Assembly (NCBI GenBank): GCA_017165825.1
Contig: CM029380.1
Span: forward strand, 9,210,587-9,274,586
DNA: 64,000 nucleotides
Direction: 5' to 3'
Source: Hepsetus odoe
Lineage: Eukaryota > Chordata > Actinopteri > Characiformes > Hepsetidae
The first letter of the stretch is position 1, and each line of letters opens with the position of its first letter. The translations under genes and the position numbers were made by a program. Shown here piece after piece: positions 22,985 to 35,304 of the stretch. The notes beneath the pieces were generated by a model that was not told where the DNA came from, did not search any database, and saw nothing but the letters and a program-made list of their open reading frames with translations.

Positions 22985-23984
22985 AACAATTTTTTTCCTC
23001 GTGTATATATGTGGGAGGGTTTGCCCTTAAACTAGATCAAGGTCCTCTAGGACTCCAATAAGGCAGTGGCTTCACATGGCTGCTGGCAGTGTACTGCATG
23101 AGTTTATATGCTCACTCAGTGGAATGCTAAACACTGGGTGAATGATTGAGTGCCTTTCACATGTGATGATCTCATTCTCTACTCATTTTTCTCATCTGCA
23201 TGTTTGCAGCCAGTGTTTGCTTAGCACACCAAAGCTAATGCTGTGTTTTCAATTATATATTTGTTACACTTGTGTATAAAAATGTGGGTCAGAGGTAACA
23301 CTACACCTCACAAAGCTATCTTTAAAAAACAAAAAACATTTTGAGATTTACATTTTTTTAAATTTAATAAATATAATAATTTCAATAGTAACAAGGGCAT
23401 AATTCACCACAGAACATACAGCATATACATGACTGCACATCTTGGGAAAGTATAAAAACAAGCATCTGTGTATCTGAGGGACGATTTAGGCTGAAGGAGT
23501 AGGCATGGCTTTGGAACCCCTCTGGAGGAGCTTGTGGCCCAGTGCTCATTCTTCACCTGCAGCCTCAGTCTTCATTAGCTGATAGCAGCCATTTGCAGCC
23601 GCCTGTAATCAGTCTCTCTGAGCTGGAGATCTGCCAGATACCAACTACTGCCGTTTCAAAAGGTGGAAGGGCTTTCTTCCTCTTTTCTTTCCTCTTTTAT
23701 CTTTCTCTCCTTCTCTCCATTTTCCACTCAATTCTCTTTCACTTTATCTACATTTATTCTCCCCTCTTTCTTAAAACCTTTCTAACTTTAACCTGTTAAA
23801 AAAATCTTTCCTTCATTTGCTTATTCCTCTCTTCCTGATTGAGCTATTCCTCTACTCTTAATGTAGAAAGCAACAGAGGACTTTGGCCAAAATGTATTCT
23901 TTATTTTATTTCTTTTAATTACCCTACGAGGACAAAATTATTTGAACAAATGGCCAATAGACCCATAAGAACTTCACATCCCAT
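22985..23984. other. Intronic stretch, nothing recognised
   Basis: The segment at 23500-23660 is less AT-rich and gives an 85-codon plus-strand frame that runs into a pyrimidine tract without a supported donor. I do not call it a gene. Confidence 0.5.
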
Positions 23985-24120
23985 TCATTACACAGGTATT
24001 AATATGGAGGTGTTCCCTCATTTGCAGCTATGACAGTTTCCACTCTTTTGGAGTTTGTCTTTGGGAATATTTGACCATTCACTTAGAGCAGCATTTGTGT
24101 TGTCAGCCAGTGATGCTGTG
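23985..24120 (-). mobile_element. Tc1-like transposase C-terminal relic
   Basis: On the minus strand the segment translates to LSEWSNIPKDKLQKS followed by a Cys/His-rich decayed tail. It corresponds to the region near the end of Tc1-family transposases (W..I....LQ..V....R....). It is short, with no terminal repeats located, so it is a relic only. Confidence 0.5.
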
Positions 24121-24124
24121 TAAG

Positions 24125-25360
24125 AAAGTGCATAGGGGTAAATCAAGGGAATATATGCTTTTGTCCTAAACATTGTGGGGGGCAAATTGTAAGTGCCATG
24201 CCTTTAATATAAAACTAAGACAGAACTAAAAGAAAAATGAGAATATTAACTATAATGTTTAAATACACTTAAACATAAAACAGCAACTAAAGATTGTAAA
24301 AATCATTGCTAGGTTATTAATTGATAGCCTACAACAATTAAAGTTACCTGAAGCTACCCACATTTCCTAAATACCAGCTCTAAATGCTCTACGCTAACCT
24401 GGTGGTTACACTTTTGCTAGCCTTCCCATTTCACTGAGAAACAGACATTAGGAGATAACCATTGTTTACAAGAAAATAGCAAAATACACATTAATTTCTT
24501 GGTTTAGGGTTGCCTGCTGAAACTTTCTCATGCAAAGGCACTGAAATAACTTTTTGCTACCTGTCATTATGTTAGTAAATTTACTTCACTTTGGATGAAA
24601 CAAGAACTTGGCTATTTGTTTGGTATACCGGTTTAATAATGATGAAAACACCCAACCCAAAAACAACAAAAAAACATTTAACATATTTAGGCATTGACCT
24701 GTCATCACTGCTATGTGAGCAGAAATCCTGTTTGACTTGTCTTCATACCTGATAAACAGCATATGTTATTTGAACTGAAAATGACTTGTAGTGCTTATAG
24801 TGTTCAAACTGCTGTGAATTTGCTGCAATGTGCAGAGCAGTGCTTTATACCAAAGACCTCCAAATACCCTTCCATTCACTAAACAACAACTAATCATTCA
24901 GCTGGCTTACGTTTTTTTTTTTTTTTGCTCATTCTGTCATTAACAATAATCAATTGATTACTCATCTAATGTTATACTTCATAATAACAGTTCTAATGTT
25001 CTTCATTTGTATTGGTATGTTATATTATCCAATATGTTCAGAATAGATTGTGATTGTCTCATTTCATATTTATGGAGCTTCAAGTGCACCAAAAGTGGAG
25101 CCTCTTACATCATCCATATTGTGACGAAAGCACTACAGAAGGCTCAGTGAGCTGAAAAGGGCTTAGAGTGGCTCCATTCTGTGCATGTGGGTTTGTTTGT
25201 ATCTGTGTGTGTGCGTGTATGTATGTGTGGGTGCGGAGATCCCTTACATCATGCGTGTTGCCTCAGGTTGTGCTCGTTCTCTTTTCAGTGTAGTGTGTGG
25301 TATGCTTATGAGATGGTGTCTTTGGGCAGAGATCGTTAGGTGTGTGTTTCAATTTCTCTA
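24125..25360. other. Intronic stretch, nothing recognised
   Basis: AT-rich with an internal poly(T) run at about 24915-24927. A TG-rich patch lies at 25190-25230. No exon seen before the pyrimidine-rich tract at 25369. Confidence 0.55.
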
Positions 25361-25368
25361 CATTTAGC

Positions 25369-25532
25369 TCGCTGCTCCTCCTCCTCCTCCACCCCCCTCC
25401 CCTCTTGGTGCACTGCATGAGTGGGAGAGCCAAAGGAGCGGGAAGTGTGTTTAAATGAAACTGCAGCCGCAACACCAAGGGATCCGGTTATCTCCTGGCA
25501 AACAAACACACACACACACACCTGCAGTGAGC
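25369..25532 (+). promoter_or_regulatory. plekha7: Possible promoter / 5' UTR of candidate exon 1B
   Basis: A TCC-repeat pyrimidine tract (25375-25402), then GC-richer sequence with GGGAGAGCCAAAGGAGCGGG and a (CA)n of about ten units, directly precede the ATG at 25533. The composition departs from the AT-rich surroundings, as expected for a promoter-proximal region. No TATA box at a fixed distance is evident. The frame is open upstream to an ATG at 25455 with a poor context; that longer N-terminus would include the (CA)n-encoded Thr-His run and is less likely. Confidence 0.3.
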
Positions 25533-25603
25533 ATGTGGAATCATCAGGGCTACTCGGAGTACACTGTTTACCCAGGACAGCCTGTCTGCACCATGGCATA
25601 TAG
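25533..25603 (+). CDS. plekha7: Candidate alternative first exon 1B of plekha7
   Basis: Twenty-three codons plus two bases: MWNHQGYSEYTVYPGQ, then PVCTMAY and AG, followed by donor AG|GTGTGT. The start has A at -3. Like exons 1A and 3 it ends in phase 2 with AG or AA, so splicing to exon 4 reads in frame (AG|C gives Ser, then HNERSTAF). The peptide is Tyr-rich and unlike the repeat-derived frames around it. An acceptor-like CACACACCTGCAG lies just upstream, so an internal exon was considered. Read that way from exon 3 it meets a stop codon at the donor and its 77-base length shifts the frame, so first-exon use is favoured. I do not recognise the peptide. Assignment to plekha7 is inferred. Confidence 0.42.
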
Positions 25604-27695
25604 GTGTGTGCCTTATTCTTGTATTAGCTGTGTGTGCGTAGTGAGTGACGTAGACCTTCTTTGAACTATTTTAGTGCTGCATATTGAAGTTCATTGCTTT
25701 TTTTTCAATAATGTAGTGACAATGTCAAATACTTCAGTCTTGTTACTGTTAATACTTTATATTGTCTATTTAAATGGGATAGCACTACATGGATAATTAA
25801 ACAGACGTGCTTATTATCATGTGAAACATACAGACATAGTGGCCATTGATGTGACCATTTCTAGAAAGTATCATGATATTGTAAATTAGTAATCTATTTT
25901 AATATTAGGTTTAGAATTTGATAAGGCCATGTTTAAATACATTTTAATAATTTCATATTTTTTCATTTCATTAAAAAGATATTTGGTTAGCTATTGTTCT
26001 TTTTTTTTTTTTTAACCAAGCACTTTACTACTACACTTGTTATTGATGTGAAGTCAAATTCGGCTATTGAGACAACTCTCCATTATCTATGAACTATAAA
26101 TTATTCAGTAACTACTGTAAAACTAAAAGCGAATCTAAAGGGGAGTGAAGAGAGCAAAGTTTGCAACATCTAGAAAGCTAAGGTGAAGGGTTTAAACTGG
26201 CATGTTGCTGTTTATTCTGTAAATACAACAACTATGCTACAGCAAATTTATGTGTGTTTTTAACCTTGCTGCCAAAGCAATTAATTCAGTGGTCTGAATG
26301 CTGAACTTCTTCAGGGAAACTTATGGATATTAGTGTAGAGTGTAGCAGCATGTGTTCTGTTTTTACCACATGATATGGTGATATGAAACTGATGACATCT
26401 TTTCCTTGTTATTTTAATGCATGGTAATCATTAATTGTATATTTTTGTATTAAATTAAATTAACAGTAATTTCATAAAATAAAAGAGTTTTTTAAATGTC
26501 AAACTCCTACAGAAATGGCACAAAAGTCTACACAACAGTGCCTTTATCAAAGTTGAATCCTAATAAAATGTTAAATCTTTCTAAACAACACAAATGTGAT
26601 ATAGAATGATGGTTAAACTTCAAAGTTCAAACTTCAGATTGAATTTCTGAGCTATAAGTGTAATTGTGTAAAAGTGTTTTGAGTAAAAAAACCACATTAA
26701 TATTATTTAAACATTAATATAATTACAGTAATATCATAGCATAATACACAAAACACAAACGTTAATATATTGCACTTTAACAGCACTGTAGTGAACAAAA
26801 GGAAATTTACTTCAGTGTCTTGTTATTGTGGCTCCTGCACATTTAAATGCTTTGAGGATCTACCTGTCAAGCTGGACAAAATTGGACCACCCTCTATAAC
26901 TCATTCTCTTGCAGTGGCTGTGCCAGTCGCCTGTCGACCACCACTGCCTCCTGTCTGTGGTCCAACTGACAGGCACATGTTGGCTTTAGAGTGAACAGCA
27001 CCTGTTTGGGACATGGTCAGCAAAACTTCCCATGCTTCCATGCCCATTCTTTGTCTATAAGCCTGAGTAATATGCAGGAACAAAGGGTTATTTTAAACCA
27101 AGGTAGGATTAGTGTGTTATTTGAGGCAGCTAGAAATGAAAGAGAAAATAAAGAAGGAGTTCTGGCAGAAAGAAAAAATTGTGTGTTCTGAATGCTGTAA
27201 TGGGAAGGCACTTGCTTCCTAGAACTGAAATACCAGGAAAAGGCCTGAACCTCTGGAATGTTGGTATTCTACCTTTGCAAAGGGCAAGGGTAGAGCACAG
27301 TCATTTAGTTTCCACTGTATAATGTGTAGGAGGAAATGGAATGTTGTTTCACTGAGAAACCCTTATAAGCATTTGTCTTTTAGATGCTTGTGGGTGTCTG
27401 TGTACCTGAAACTGGTCTTTATTATTTGACTCAATAGCTTTTTCCCCCCACTATGTTTAAGGTATGGACTTGACTCAGAGGGAGAATATTTTCATCATTA
27501 TCGTGCTGGCATAAAATATTATTTATATTAAATATCATTATATTTAATAATTATTATGCTGATATTTGCTGTTCTACCTCATGGTAAAAAATGCATTTGC
27601 CTGGACGCATTATATTTTTTTCTTTTAAATCAATTATTGTAATCATTTATAGTATTTGATAAAATGTATGTGCATTGTTATCCACTTGTTAAAAA
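25604..27695. other. Intronic stretch, nothing recognised
   Basis: AT-rich sequence with poly(T) at about 26000-26013. No repeat family or exon recognised. Confidence 0.6.
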
Positions 27696-27700
27696 AGATA

Positions 27701-27942
27701 GTGAAAGTGACAACCCTTGTCATTGTGAAACGCAGCACAGCACAACACAACGAAATTCAACTTCTGCGTTTCACCCATGCACACACAAGCAACAGGGGCA
27801 GCTATTGAAAGTGCCTGGTGAGCAGTGACGGGGACGGTACTTTGCTCAAAGATACCTCAGGGCAACCTACTGGTGAGGGAATCGAACCCACAATTTTCCG
27901 AACTGGGGCCAACTCCCTAACCACTAGGCCTCCGCTGCCCCA
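27701..27942 (-). mobile_element. SINE-A copy, minus orientation
   Basis: Full-length or nearly so. On the minus strand there is a GGGGCAGCGGAGGCCTAGTGG head, a B-box-like GGTTCGATTCC, the family core, and the tail ending CACTTTCAC. It abuts the repeat D copy at 27955. Confidence 0.88.
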
Positions 27943-27954
27943 CCAAATTTAAGG

Positions 27955-28059
27955 AAAATTTAATTTCTGTGCTTACACACACAATAAACAGTGAGAAGTG
28001 AATTTATTCTATGCATTTAACCAATCCCAGACACACTACGAGTCAACACACACCCCAGG
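27955..28059 (-). repeat. Repeat D, left arm of an inverted pair
   Basis: This block is nearly the exact reverse complement of 29301-29407. By eye only a few of about 105 positions differ. It resembles the 3' part of a tRNA-related SINE ('cccagacacacta', 'gcatttaaccaatccc'). Confidence 0.8.
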
Positions 28060-28064
28060 AAAGT

Positions 28065-29215
28065 GATTTAAAAAGTGCCTTTTAAATTAGTCATTAGAAA
28101 AGAAATAGAAATAGAAAAGCCTTGTCACCACTTACTGTCAGTGTAGGCATGAGCTAAAATGGGGTATCAAGTTGTAGTCATAAACAATGCTTTGGGTACC
28201 CTGGTCAGCTTATATGTTTTGAAGATTTTCTAAGTAAAATGTACTAATCAATTACCCTTCAAGTACCAAAGAAATTTTTCTTTTTAATGCAAAGTTCCTG
28301 TTTATTTTCTGAAAAAAAGTAAAACATAAAATGTCTATGACTATAAAATGACTATGGTACATTTTATATATTACATTTAATTTTCCATTATGTTAAAATA
28401 AAATAATTTTCACTAAGATTTAGGGAAAATAATATTTTTATTTTCCTTTAGAGGATATGTCCTTTTTTTTTACTTGGTATTTTGTACATTTCACAGTGTA
28501 ATGTGAATATGCTGTGCACCTTTACTAATAATAATTATGAGAGTTTGTCATAATTTTGCTTTAGAAAGAATGTCATCAATTTTATCAAGTCATCAGTCCA
28601 TGAGCGTTTAATGTTATGTGTTTGTGTTTACTGTGGCAGACATGCTTGTGCTATAGTAATATGCATGTGTGTCGGCTTTGGTAGTGACTGTAGGCTGCTG
28701 GGTAATGAAGCTTAGAGTGAGTTAAGTCAGATGTAATTAGTTAAGGGGCCCCATGGAGAGTACAGAGGGGGGGATTTAGGTTACACCAAGAACAGCAAGA
28801 AAGGCAGGCTCTCTCCTGTTTAGGGGATCCTACATTTTCCCAGAAAGCTGACTCAGTCTGAGAAGAGAAAGAAAAAGAGCAGAGAAGAGTGTGTTATTTC
28901 TGCATGCATGCAGAGTCATAAAAATCAGTGGAAGTTTCTATTCAGCCCATAGACTAACCACCCACCCAGTATGATCCACGGCTAAACTGGCTTTATTCTC
29001 CTGGCTGATCACATGGTAGTTGTGTATAATGCTGGATATAGATAGTTTGTTTGCTCATTTGTTCTTTCATTCATTTATTATTAATAATTTTTCTGTTGTA
29101 TTCTCAATTTATGTTAATTAATGTGTAAGTTATGTCAGTTGAAATACAATTGAATCCTTTATATTTTATATGTTGCCATATGATTTACATATGTAGTTTA
29201 TGCAGATTCCTCCAA
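28065..29215. other. Intronic stretch, nothing recognised
   Basis: Sequence between the two inverted arms. The part at 28600-28900 is less AT-rich with G-rich patches (GGGGGGGATT at about 28767). No exon recognised. Confidence 0.5.
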
Positions 29216-29219
29216 TCAT

Positions 29220-29407
29220 GGATAAAGTGCCCTTGAAAAAGGCAATTAACCTTATAACTGCCCCCCCTGAGCGCAGTTTTGCAGCCCACTGCTCCTGTTC
29301 CTGGTGTGTGTGTTGACTCATAGTGTGTCTGGGATTGGTTAAATCCATAGAATAAATTCACTTCTCACTGTTTATTGTGTGTGTAAGCACAGGAATTAAA
29401 TTTTCAT
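29220..29407 (+). repeat. Repeat D, right arm of an inverted pair
   Basis: The longer copy of repeat D, with an extra left part ('gcccttgaaaaaggcaatta', 'cagcccactgctcctgttcc') of SINE character. The region 29301-29407 pairs with 27955-28059. Confidence 0.8.
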
Positions 29408-29454
29408 TCATTTTGTTTTTAATTTAATGAGAACTTTTTTTTTTTTTTGAAAAG

Positions 29455-29748
29455 ATGCGAAACACACTGAACCACAACGAAATTCATTCTCTGCTTTTCA
29501 CCTATACACACCATGCAGCAGGGAGCAGCTATTTAAAGCACCATGGGGGCAGTGATGGGCACGGTACCTTGCTCCAGAGTACCTCAGGGCAACCTACTGG
29601 TCTGTCATTTGAATCATGGGGCTAACTCCATAACCACTAGTTAGTTGATATTCGGGAGCAGGTGTACTGCTTAGTGGCTGGGGTGTGGACAATTTAATCC
29701 TCCGATCATGTGGCCAACGCCCTAACCACTAGGCCAGCGCTGCCCCAC
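29455..29748 (-). mobile_element. SINE-A copy, minus orientation, rearranged
   Basis: Core and head of SINE-A are present on the minus strand. The 'ccaaC/Tncc(C)taaccactag' head sequence occurs twice (about 29608-29640 and 29712-29735). This suggests a second, partial copy or an internal duplication at the right end. Confidence 0.75.
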
Positions 29749-29759
29749 TAAAAATGATT

Positions 29760-31755
29760 ATTTGGTCATTAAATGTTTTGTAAAAACAGTCTGTAATGGT
29801 TGAATAGATGTACACAAAGATGTGTGTTTTTACTTAGAGAAGAGGCCTTGAGACCGGAGGTGTACCTGTTCAGTCACCTGGACCATCAGGAAAAACACGA
29901 GTCATTGGGGGTGGGTGAACAATGGTTTCCCACTTTTGCATTCAAATGCCCTTGAAAAAGGCATGAATAGCCACACCAATATCACATCAGCCTAGCTTTC
30001 CCCAAAACAGTTCACAATACTTTGGCATCAACACTAACCTCTTAACCATTTACATCAACTAAGGCCAGCTGCTTTCAGCAAAACCATCCACATCTGTCCA
30101 AAACCATAACCCAGCATAAGTACATCATGCATGATTTGGGGAATAGTGGTGGTGCTGGGCTGTTGTGCATTATTTGAGGGATAGTGGTGATGATTCAGGT
30201 GTGGATGGTTTGGAGAATAATCATGCTGGCTTTATATAGATGGTTTACAAAGTGCAGGAGTTAATGTAGGAGTTGATTGTGGATGGTTTGGGGGAAAGTG
30301 TTGGGACTGAGTTTATATTGATTATTTTGTGGGATATTGGTGGTAATAGAGGTGGACACCTCTGAGAAACACCAGCGCTAGCGAACATGAACAGTGCAGC
30401 TGACAGCAACCACCTGAGCCAGGAAGAATCACAGTGCCCTTCATCATTTTCTCTCTGTCTTTCCCTCTTCTTGTCTGTGTTTCTTCCACACTAATCCTTG
30501 TTTTTCTTTCTTATTCTTTCCTGCTCATTCTTATTCCTTCCCAGGAGAGAACAGCACCTGCTAGACCTGATAAACAGAGCCTGTATCTATTCTCCAGCTC
30601 ACCCCTGGCCCTGGCTACAGCACACTCATCTCATAAATAGAGCTGAATGAGGAAAGAGCCTAGGGCCTTTATTGCGCTCTGAAGCACTCTGTCTATGCAA
30701 TTCCCAAAAAGTAAAATGGGATTTGGTATGAACCTTAATGTTTATTCGAAGGGTTTTTAAAACCTTGTGTCATATGTGCCTTCCGGAAATGTAATCTGTA
30801 TAGTCCTCCGCATATTGAAATGGATATTGATATGGACCATAGTGTCTGGGTTCCGGAATTTCCATTTACCATTTCATGAATGCAACATTGGTAAATGTTA
30901 TTCTTACTTATAACTGGCTCTCCTGTGTCATAACCATCAGTATTAACAGTCAACTAACAGGATTACAAAACTGGATAATTCCTTCATTTACTAATGAGAG
31001 TTGACCAGTTTTTTTGTTTTTAAAATGCTAACAATTTGACCGGGGTTGCCAGATTGTTTGAGACTCTGCAAATCTACCTCATGACTCCAAATGGTATAAA
31101 GCCAGTCTGGCAATTGATAAAATAGGCGTAACAAAGATAATATAGATGATACAGACCCAATTAAATGTGCCTTGATTGGCTCTGATGGTGATCTTTCATT
31201 ATCAGTTTGAAACATTTGTAGTTATTAAGCCACTGTCTGTGTGAATTATATGTAGGGCACAGCTCTGTACTGATAAGTGCTTTTAGGTGCTATGTCCTCT
31301 GGGCAGCTGGCTCATATTGAAAGTGTTTCCAGTTTAGAGTGGAGCTCTGCGCCCCAGAGAACCAAAATTAGCTTGAGTGTGCGCTGTATTGAGTCTTTTA
31401 ATTGACTTGTTAGTGCTAGTTTAATTTCTTTGATTATTTATAGTTCAGAGCAAAAGAGCACATAGAAATTGAAAAGCCTATCCCTTGCAGTCTGCTTAAA
31501 TTTTATTATGCATGCTGCTGAGTTTTGCTTGCATCATCAAGCGAGGCAATATGTTCTCTGTGAATGTTTGCAAACATAAGGCCTTTTTTCTTTAGCCTGA
31601 TGAAGTGGGGTTGGGTAAAATTTTCACTATGACGTGCATCAGGACTAATGATTTGTGTCAGGGCCACATTTGATTTATTTGTGCCGGTTGTAGATTTAGA
31701 AGGATCAGAGATGAGGGAGATAATCCAGATGTGAACATCAGCAATTACTGAATTT
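29760..31755. other. Intronic stretch, nothing recognised
   Basis: Contains a 36-codon open frame from an ATG at 30387 (MNSAADSNHLSQEESQ...) that runs into a pyrimidine tract and a stop without a donor. Otherwise unremarkable. Confidence 0.5.
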
Positions 31756-31759
<4 letters not shown>

Positions 31760-31810
<51 letters not shown>

Positions 31811-31811
31811 G
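31760..31811. repeat. Compound (GT)n(GA)n microsatellite
   Basis: About 14 GT units run directly into about 12 GA units. Confidence 0.96.
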
Positions 31812-31814
31812 TGC

Positions 31815-34275
31815 ATATGACAAAAGAGGCTCCTTTAGAGATGTGTCTCATAAATCCATATAAATCACTTTGACTGTCCAGCTATGGGGTGGTATTCATA
31901 AATGTAGAGGCACTTTTTAAATTCAGATTCACGGCAGCCAGACAGAACTGCAAAATGCTGAGCATCTGCATAAAACATGACAGCTGCTCTTGCATGAGCC
32001 TCACCGCCACAGCATGCAGGTAGGACATCTTGCCTCGGTGGCATAAATCTGGTATGATTCATTGTTTGTAACAATGAGGCTGGTACATCTGCATTTTAAG
32101 AACTTTGCTATTGGGTGGGCTTGAGGTGGGGGCCTGTCTCACAGTGTTCTGTTTAATAAACTGTGACAGACAGAACAGGCTGAGAACAAAGGCCTGCTGT
32201 TACAGATGTAATAGATATTAGATGTTACTACTGCCATTTACTAATTCTTTATCTCTGTCTATTATGTGGCTTGTCTACTTTGACAAATTCAGAGTTACAG
32301 AGAAATTTAGCTGGTGGATCATGAATAATTGCTGTCTTTTTTCAGATGTTTAGTTGAGCTCTTATGATGAGGCTGTAAAGGTTTCTTAAAGGCTTCTGCA
32401 TTGATACAACCATTCCAGTGATAGGCCTACTCAAATACCAAAGCATTTATAGCTGAGATAGAAAGAGGCTGCTATTTTAAATATTTATATATTTTTTTAT
32501 AATGTTTCATCACTTTTATTAAAAACCACATTTAACAAATTAAATGGCAAATCATTCATTTTTGCAGAGTTGTGACTTCATATTTGTGAAACCAAATAAC
32601 ATAAAAAATGGTGTTTAATTAAAAAAAGTGTATTATATTGTAAACAATGTAGTAAGAAGTAAAAATGCAAAAGAAAATGCAACTGTCCTGCAGAATTTAT
32701 CATACAATGCTGCAGTGACATTTGGAGTCACTCAGTTTAACCTGATTGTATGTAGATTTTAACCTGATTGTATGTAGATACAGTAAGGATGGTTTGCACT
32801 GTTTGTACGTTGTACTGCCAGAGCTTATTTAGGGCATACCAGTTATGGTATATCTTAGGAAGAATTTCAACCAGTCCTGCCCTCAACTAAAAAGAGGAAA
32901 AAAAAGTCCAGTGAGTATAGAAACGAAGTACAAAATGTATAAATGCAGTGGTGACATTTATAATAATTTTTATTGATTTATGACATTAACCAGGCTTTCA
33001 TGCTCGAACAGTTTGTCCCTGTACTTGTATGGAGGTTTTTTAATAATGCTTGTGATGACTCTATAACTCACTAAGAAAAATTTTCTGCCAAAATTCTTTT
33101 TAAAGGCTTTTTAAAGCTGCGATAAATAGCCATTTTACATGTTGGTGGTGGTGCCATTTTGTAAGCTACACCTATAGCAAAAATGGTCTTTTCTAAGGCT
33201 ATGGACTACCAAGGACATTTTGTTTATTATCATTTTGCATTCGTGACCTAATTCCACACAGGAATGGAAAGGCCACTTCCTTTACTTTTTAACTAATTGC
33301 TACCCTGGCTTATGTTTTTAAGGCCTCAGAGTTTCTCTGTGAATGGTATTTCAGAGGACATTTGAAAGGCAGCTCTCTTACCAAAGCATTCAGGATGTAA
33401 ATCTGTTTTATTGCAGTGTGGAGCCTTGTGTTGTGACAAGTCTGCTTACGTTTAGTGGAGAGGCATCAATGATTAATGCAGCTAAGTGTTTCTCTGAAAG
33501 CTAGCCACTCAGCCCATGACTGGCTAGCTCACCCATAAAGAAGACATAAAGAAACATTTCTAATTTGCAGGGAATAGTTCACTGGTGCCCAGAGTGCTTG
33601 TAAACATCAACATGCATGGATTTTAATCTGGAATAACTCTGCATTCAGACTATTAACATACCACCATTATATACCAGCATATTTTATACATAGATACCAC
33701 ATATAGAGGCTCTTGTTAAAGGAGCACACAGCCTACTCTATTTTTACCCTGTGATGAACAGAGCCCCAGCTTTGGGCTTTATTATCTGGGAAGCATAGCT
33801 AACAATTACATTCTGCTCCATTTTCCCAGTTTTACAGTGGTAGTGCTTTCAAAATCAGTCATGAATTTGGATTTGGACAGTTTTATTGCCAGGCAAGACT
33901 GATTAACCATGCCTTTATTTTTTTAAAAGGTCGGCAAACTGGAGGAAAATAATAAACAGGTTTGTTTTTTGCAGCCTGTGGGCCTCTGTGCGGTTTTCAT
34001 AAGTCATTAGTCTTAATTTTTGGTTTCAGCATATTTAGGGCTAGTGAATGTGTTTATTCAAATGAAAGTCAGCAATGGAGGCCTCCTTCACCTTTTTATC
34101 ATCATATAATTAGCTTGTCTACACTCTGCCAAAAATCATATTTTTTTAAAGCAGTCGTTGCTTTAAAAAAATCCAGTGAAAAATAGAAATGCATACACAG
34201 TAACTGCTGTAGTAATTTTGAATGCTGATGTGTAAAAGTGTCCAAGTTCCACGATTCTAAAATGTAGAATTTGGG
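31815..34275. other. Intronic stretch with one short tandem duplication
   Basis: No gene seen. At 32737-32779 a 20-base unit (TTAACCTGATTGTATGTAGA) occurs twice in a row. The rest is AT-rich. Confidence 0.6.
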
Positions 34276-34278
34276 AAT

Positions 34279-34304
34279 GATATATATATATGTGTGTTTG
34301 TGTG

Positions 34305-34342
<38 letters not shown>

Positions 34343-34350
34343 CACACACA
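34279..34350. repeat. Compound (TA)/(TG)/(CA) microsatellite
   Basis: Alternating TA, TG, TA and CA blocks directly adjoin the left end of the Tc1-like copy at 34351, consistent with insertion at a TA within the repeat. Confidence 0.95.
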
Positions 34351-34900
34351 CAGTACTGTGCAAAAGTTTTAGGCAGGTGTGGAAAAAATGCTGTAAACAA
34401 AGAATGCTTTCAGAAATATAAATAATTATTGTTTATTTTTATCAATTTACAAAATTCAAAGTGAGCGGACAAAAGAAAAATCTAAATCAAATCAATATTT
34501 GGTGCTAATACCTTTTGCCTTAAAACCAGCATCAATTCTTCTGGCCCCCACAGAGCCCTGATCTCAACATCATCCAGTGTGTCTGGGATTACATGAAGAG
34601 ACAGAAGGATGTGAGGAAGCCTACATCCACAGAAGATCTGTGGTTAGTTCTCCAAGATGTTTGGAACAACCTACCAGCCAAGTTCCTTCAAAAACTGTGC
34701 AAGTGTAGCTAGAAGAATTGATGCTGTTTTGAAGGCAAAGGGTGGTCACACCAAATATTGATTTGATTTAGATTTCTCTTTTGTTCATTCACTGCATTTT
34801 GTTGATTGATGAAAATAAATGATTAACACTTCCATTTTTGAAAGCATTCCTTCATTCCGGCATTTTTTCCACACCTGCCTAAAACTTTTGCACAGTACTA
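34351..34900 (+). mobile_element. Tc1-like element, copy 2, with transposase relic
   Basis: Ends are CAGTACTGTGCAAAAGTTTT and its inverse CTTTTGCACAGTACTA, with TA outside. Long arms (about 200 bases) carry 'ctaaatcaaatcaatatttg' on the left and its inverse on the right. Between them 34540-34715 translates to the C-terminal part of a Tc1 transposase: SPDLNIIQCVWDYMKRQ and LVLQDVWNNLPAKFLQKL. The Asn-Ile-Ile replaces the usual Asn-Pro-Ile-Glu, so the third catalytic acid is missing. The rest of the transposase is deleted, so it is non-autonomous. Confidence 0.9.
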
Positions 34901-35219
34901 TAAATAAATGTAATTTGCTATTTGTTTTAGGCTTTTGAAAAGCAGAAAAAATTATTAAATGCAGCCAATTTTAGCACTATAGCCCTGTGTTAAACATTTG
35001 TCCATTTGCCATAGAAATAAGTAATAAAAATGTGTCATTAAAAATGGGATAAAATATTGATTGAATGCTTTGTTTTGTTTTGGACATTTGTTTTGCACAA
35101 TGATCTGCTTAGTCCAATAAGACTTACTAATAATTTACAGACCCATAAATAGAATCCCATTCAAGATAAAATAGAGTTTTAATAATAAGATACCAAGCTA
35201 GACCATGTTGTAGCTAAAC

Positions 35220-35304
35220 CAGGGGTTCCCAAACTTTCTCTGCAGGGCCCCCCTTCTCTAGATGGGAACATTTTTCCCAGTTACTCCCAGTTTGGGAACC
35301 ACTG
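35220..35304. mobile_element. 85-bp hAT-type MITE
   Basis: Terminal inverted repeats CAGGGGTTCCCAAACTTT and AGTTTGGGAACCACTG bound an 85-bp element. It is flanked by AGCTAAAC (35212-35219) and AGCTTAAC (35305-35312), an 8-bp target duplication with one mismatch. Both features are diagnostic of hAT-superfamily MITEs. Non-coding. Confidence 0.88.

Noticed and set aside
30387..30497. Short frame MNSAADSNHLSQEESQ... with a coding-like start
   Set aside because: Runs into a pyrimidine tract and a stop, with no donor in a usable phase, unlike exons 1A and 1B.
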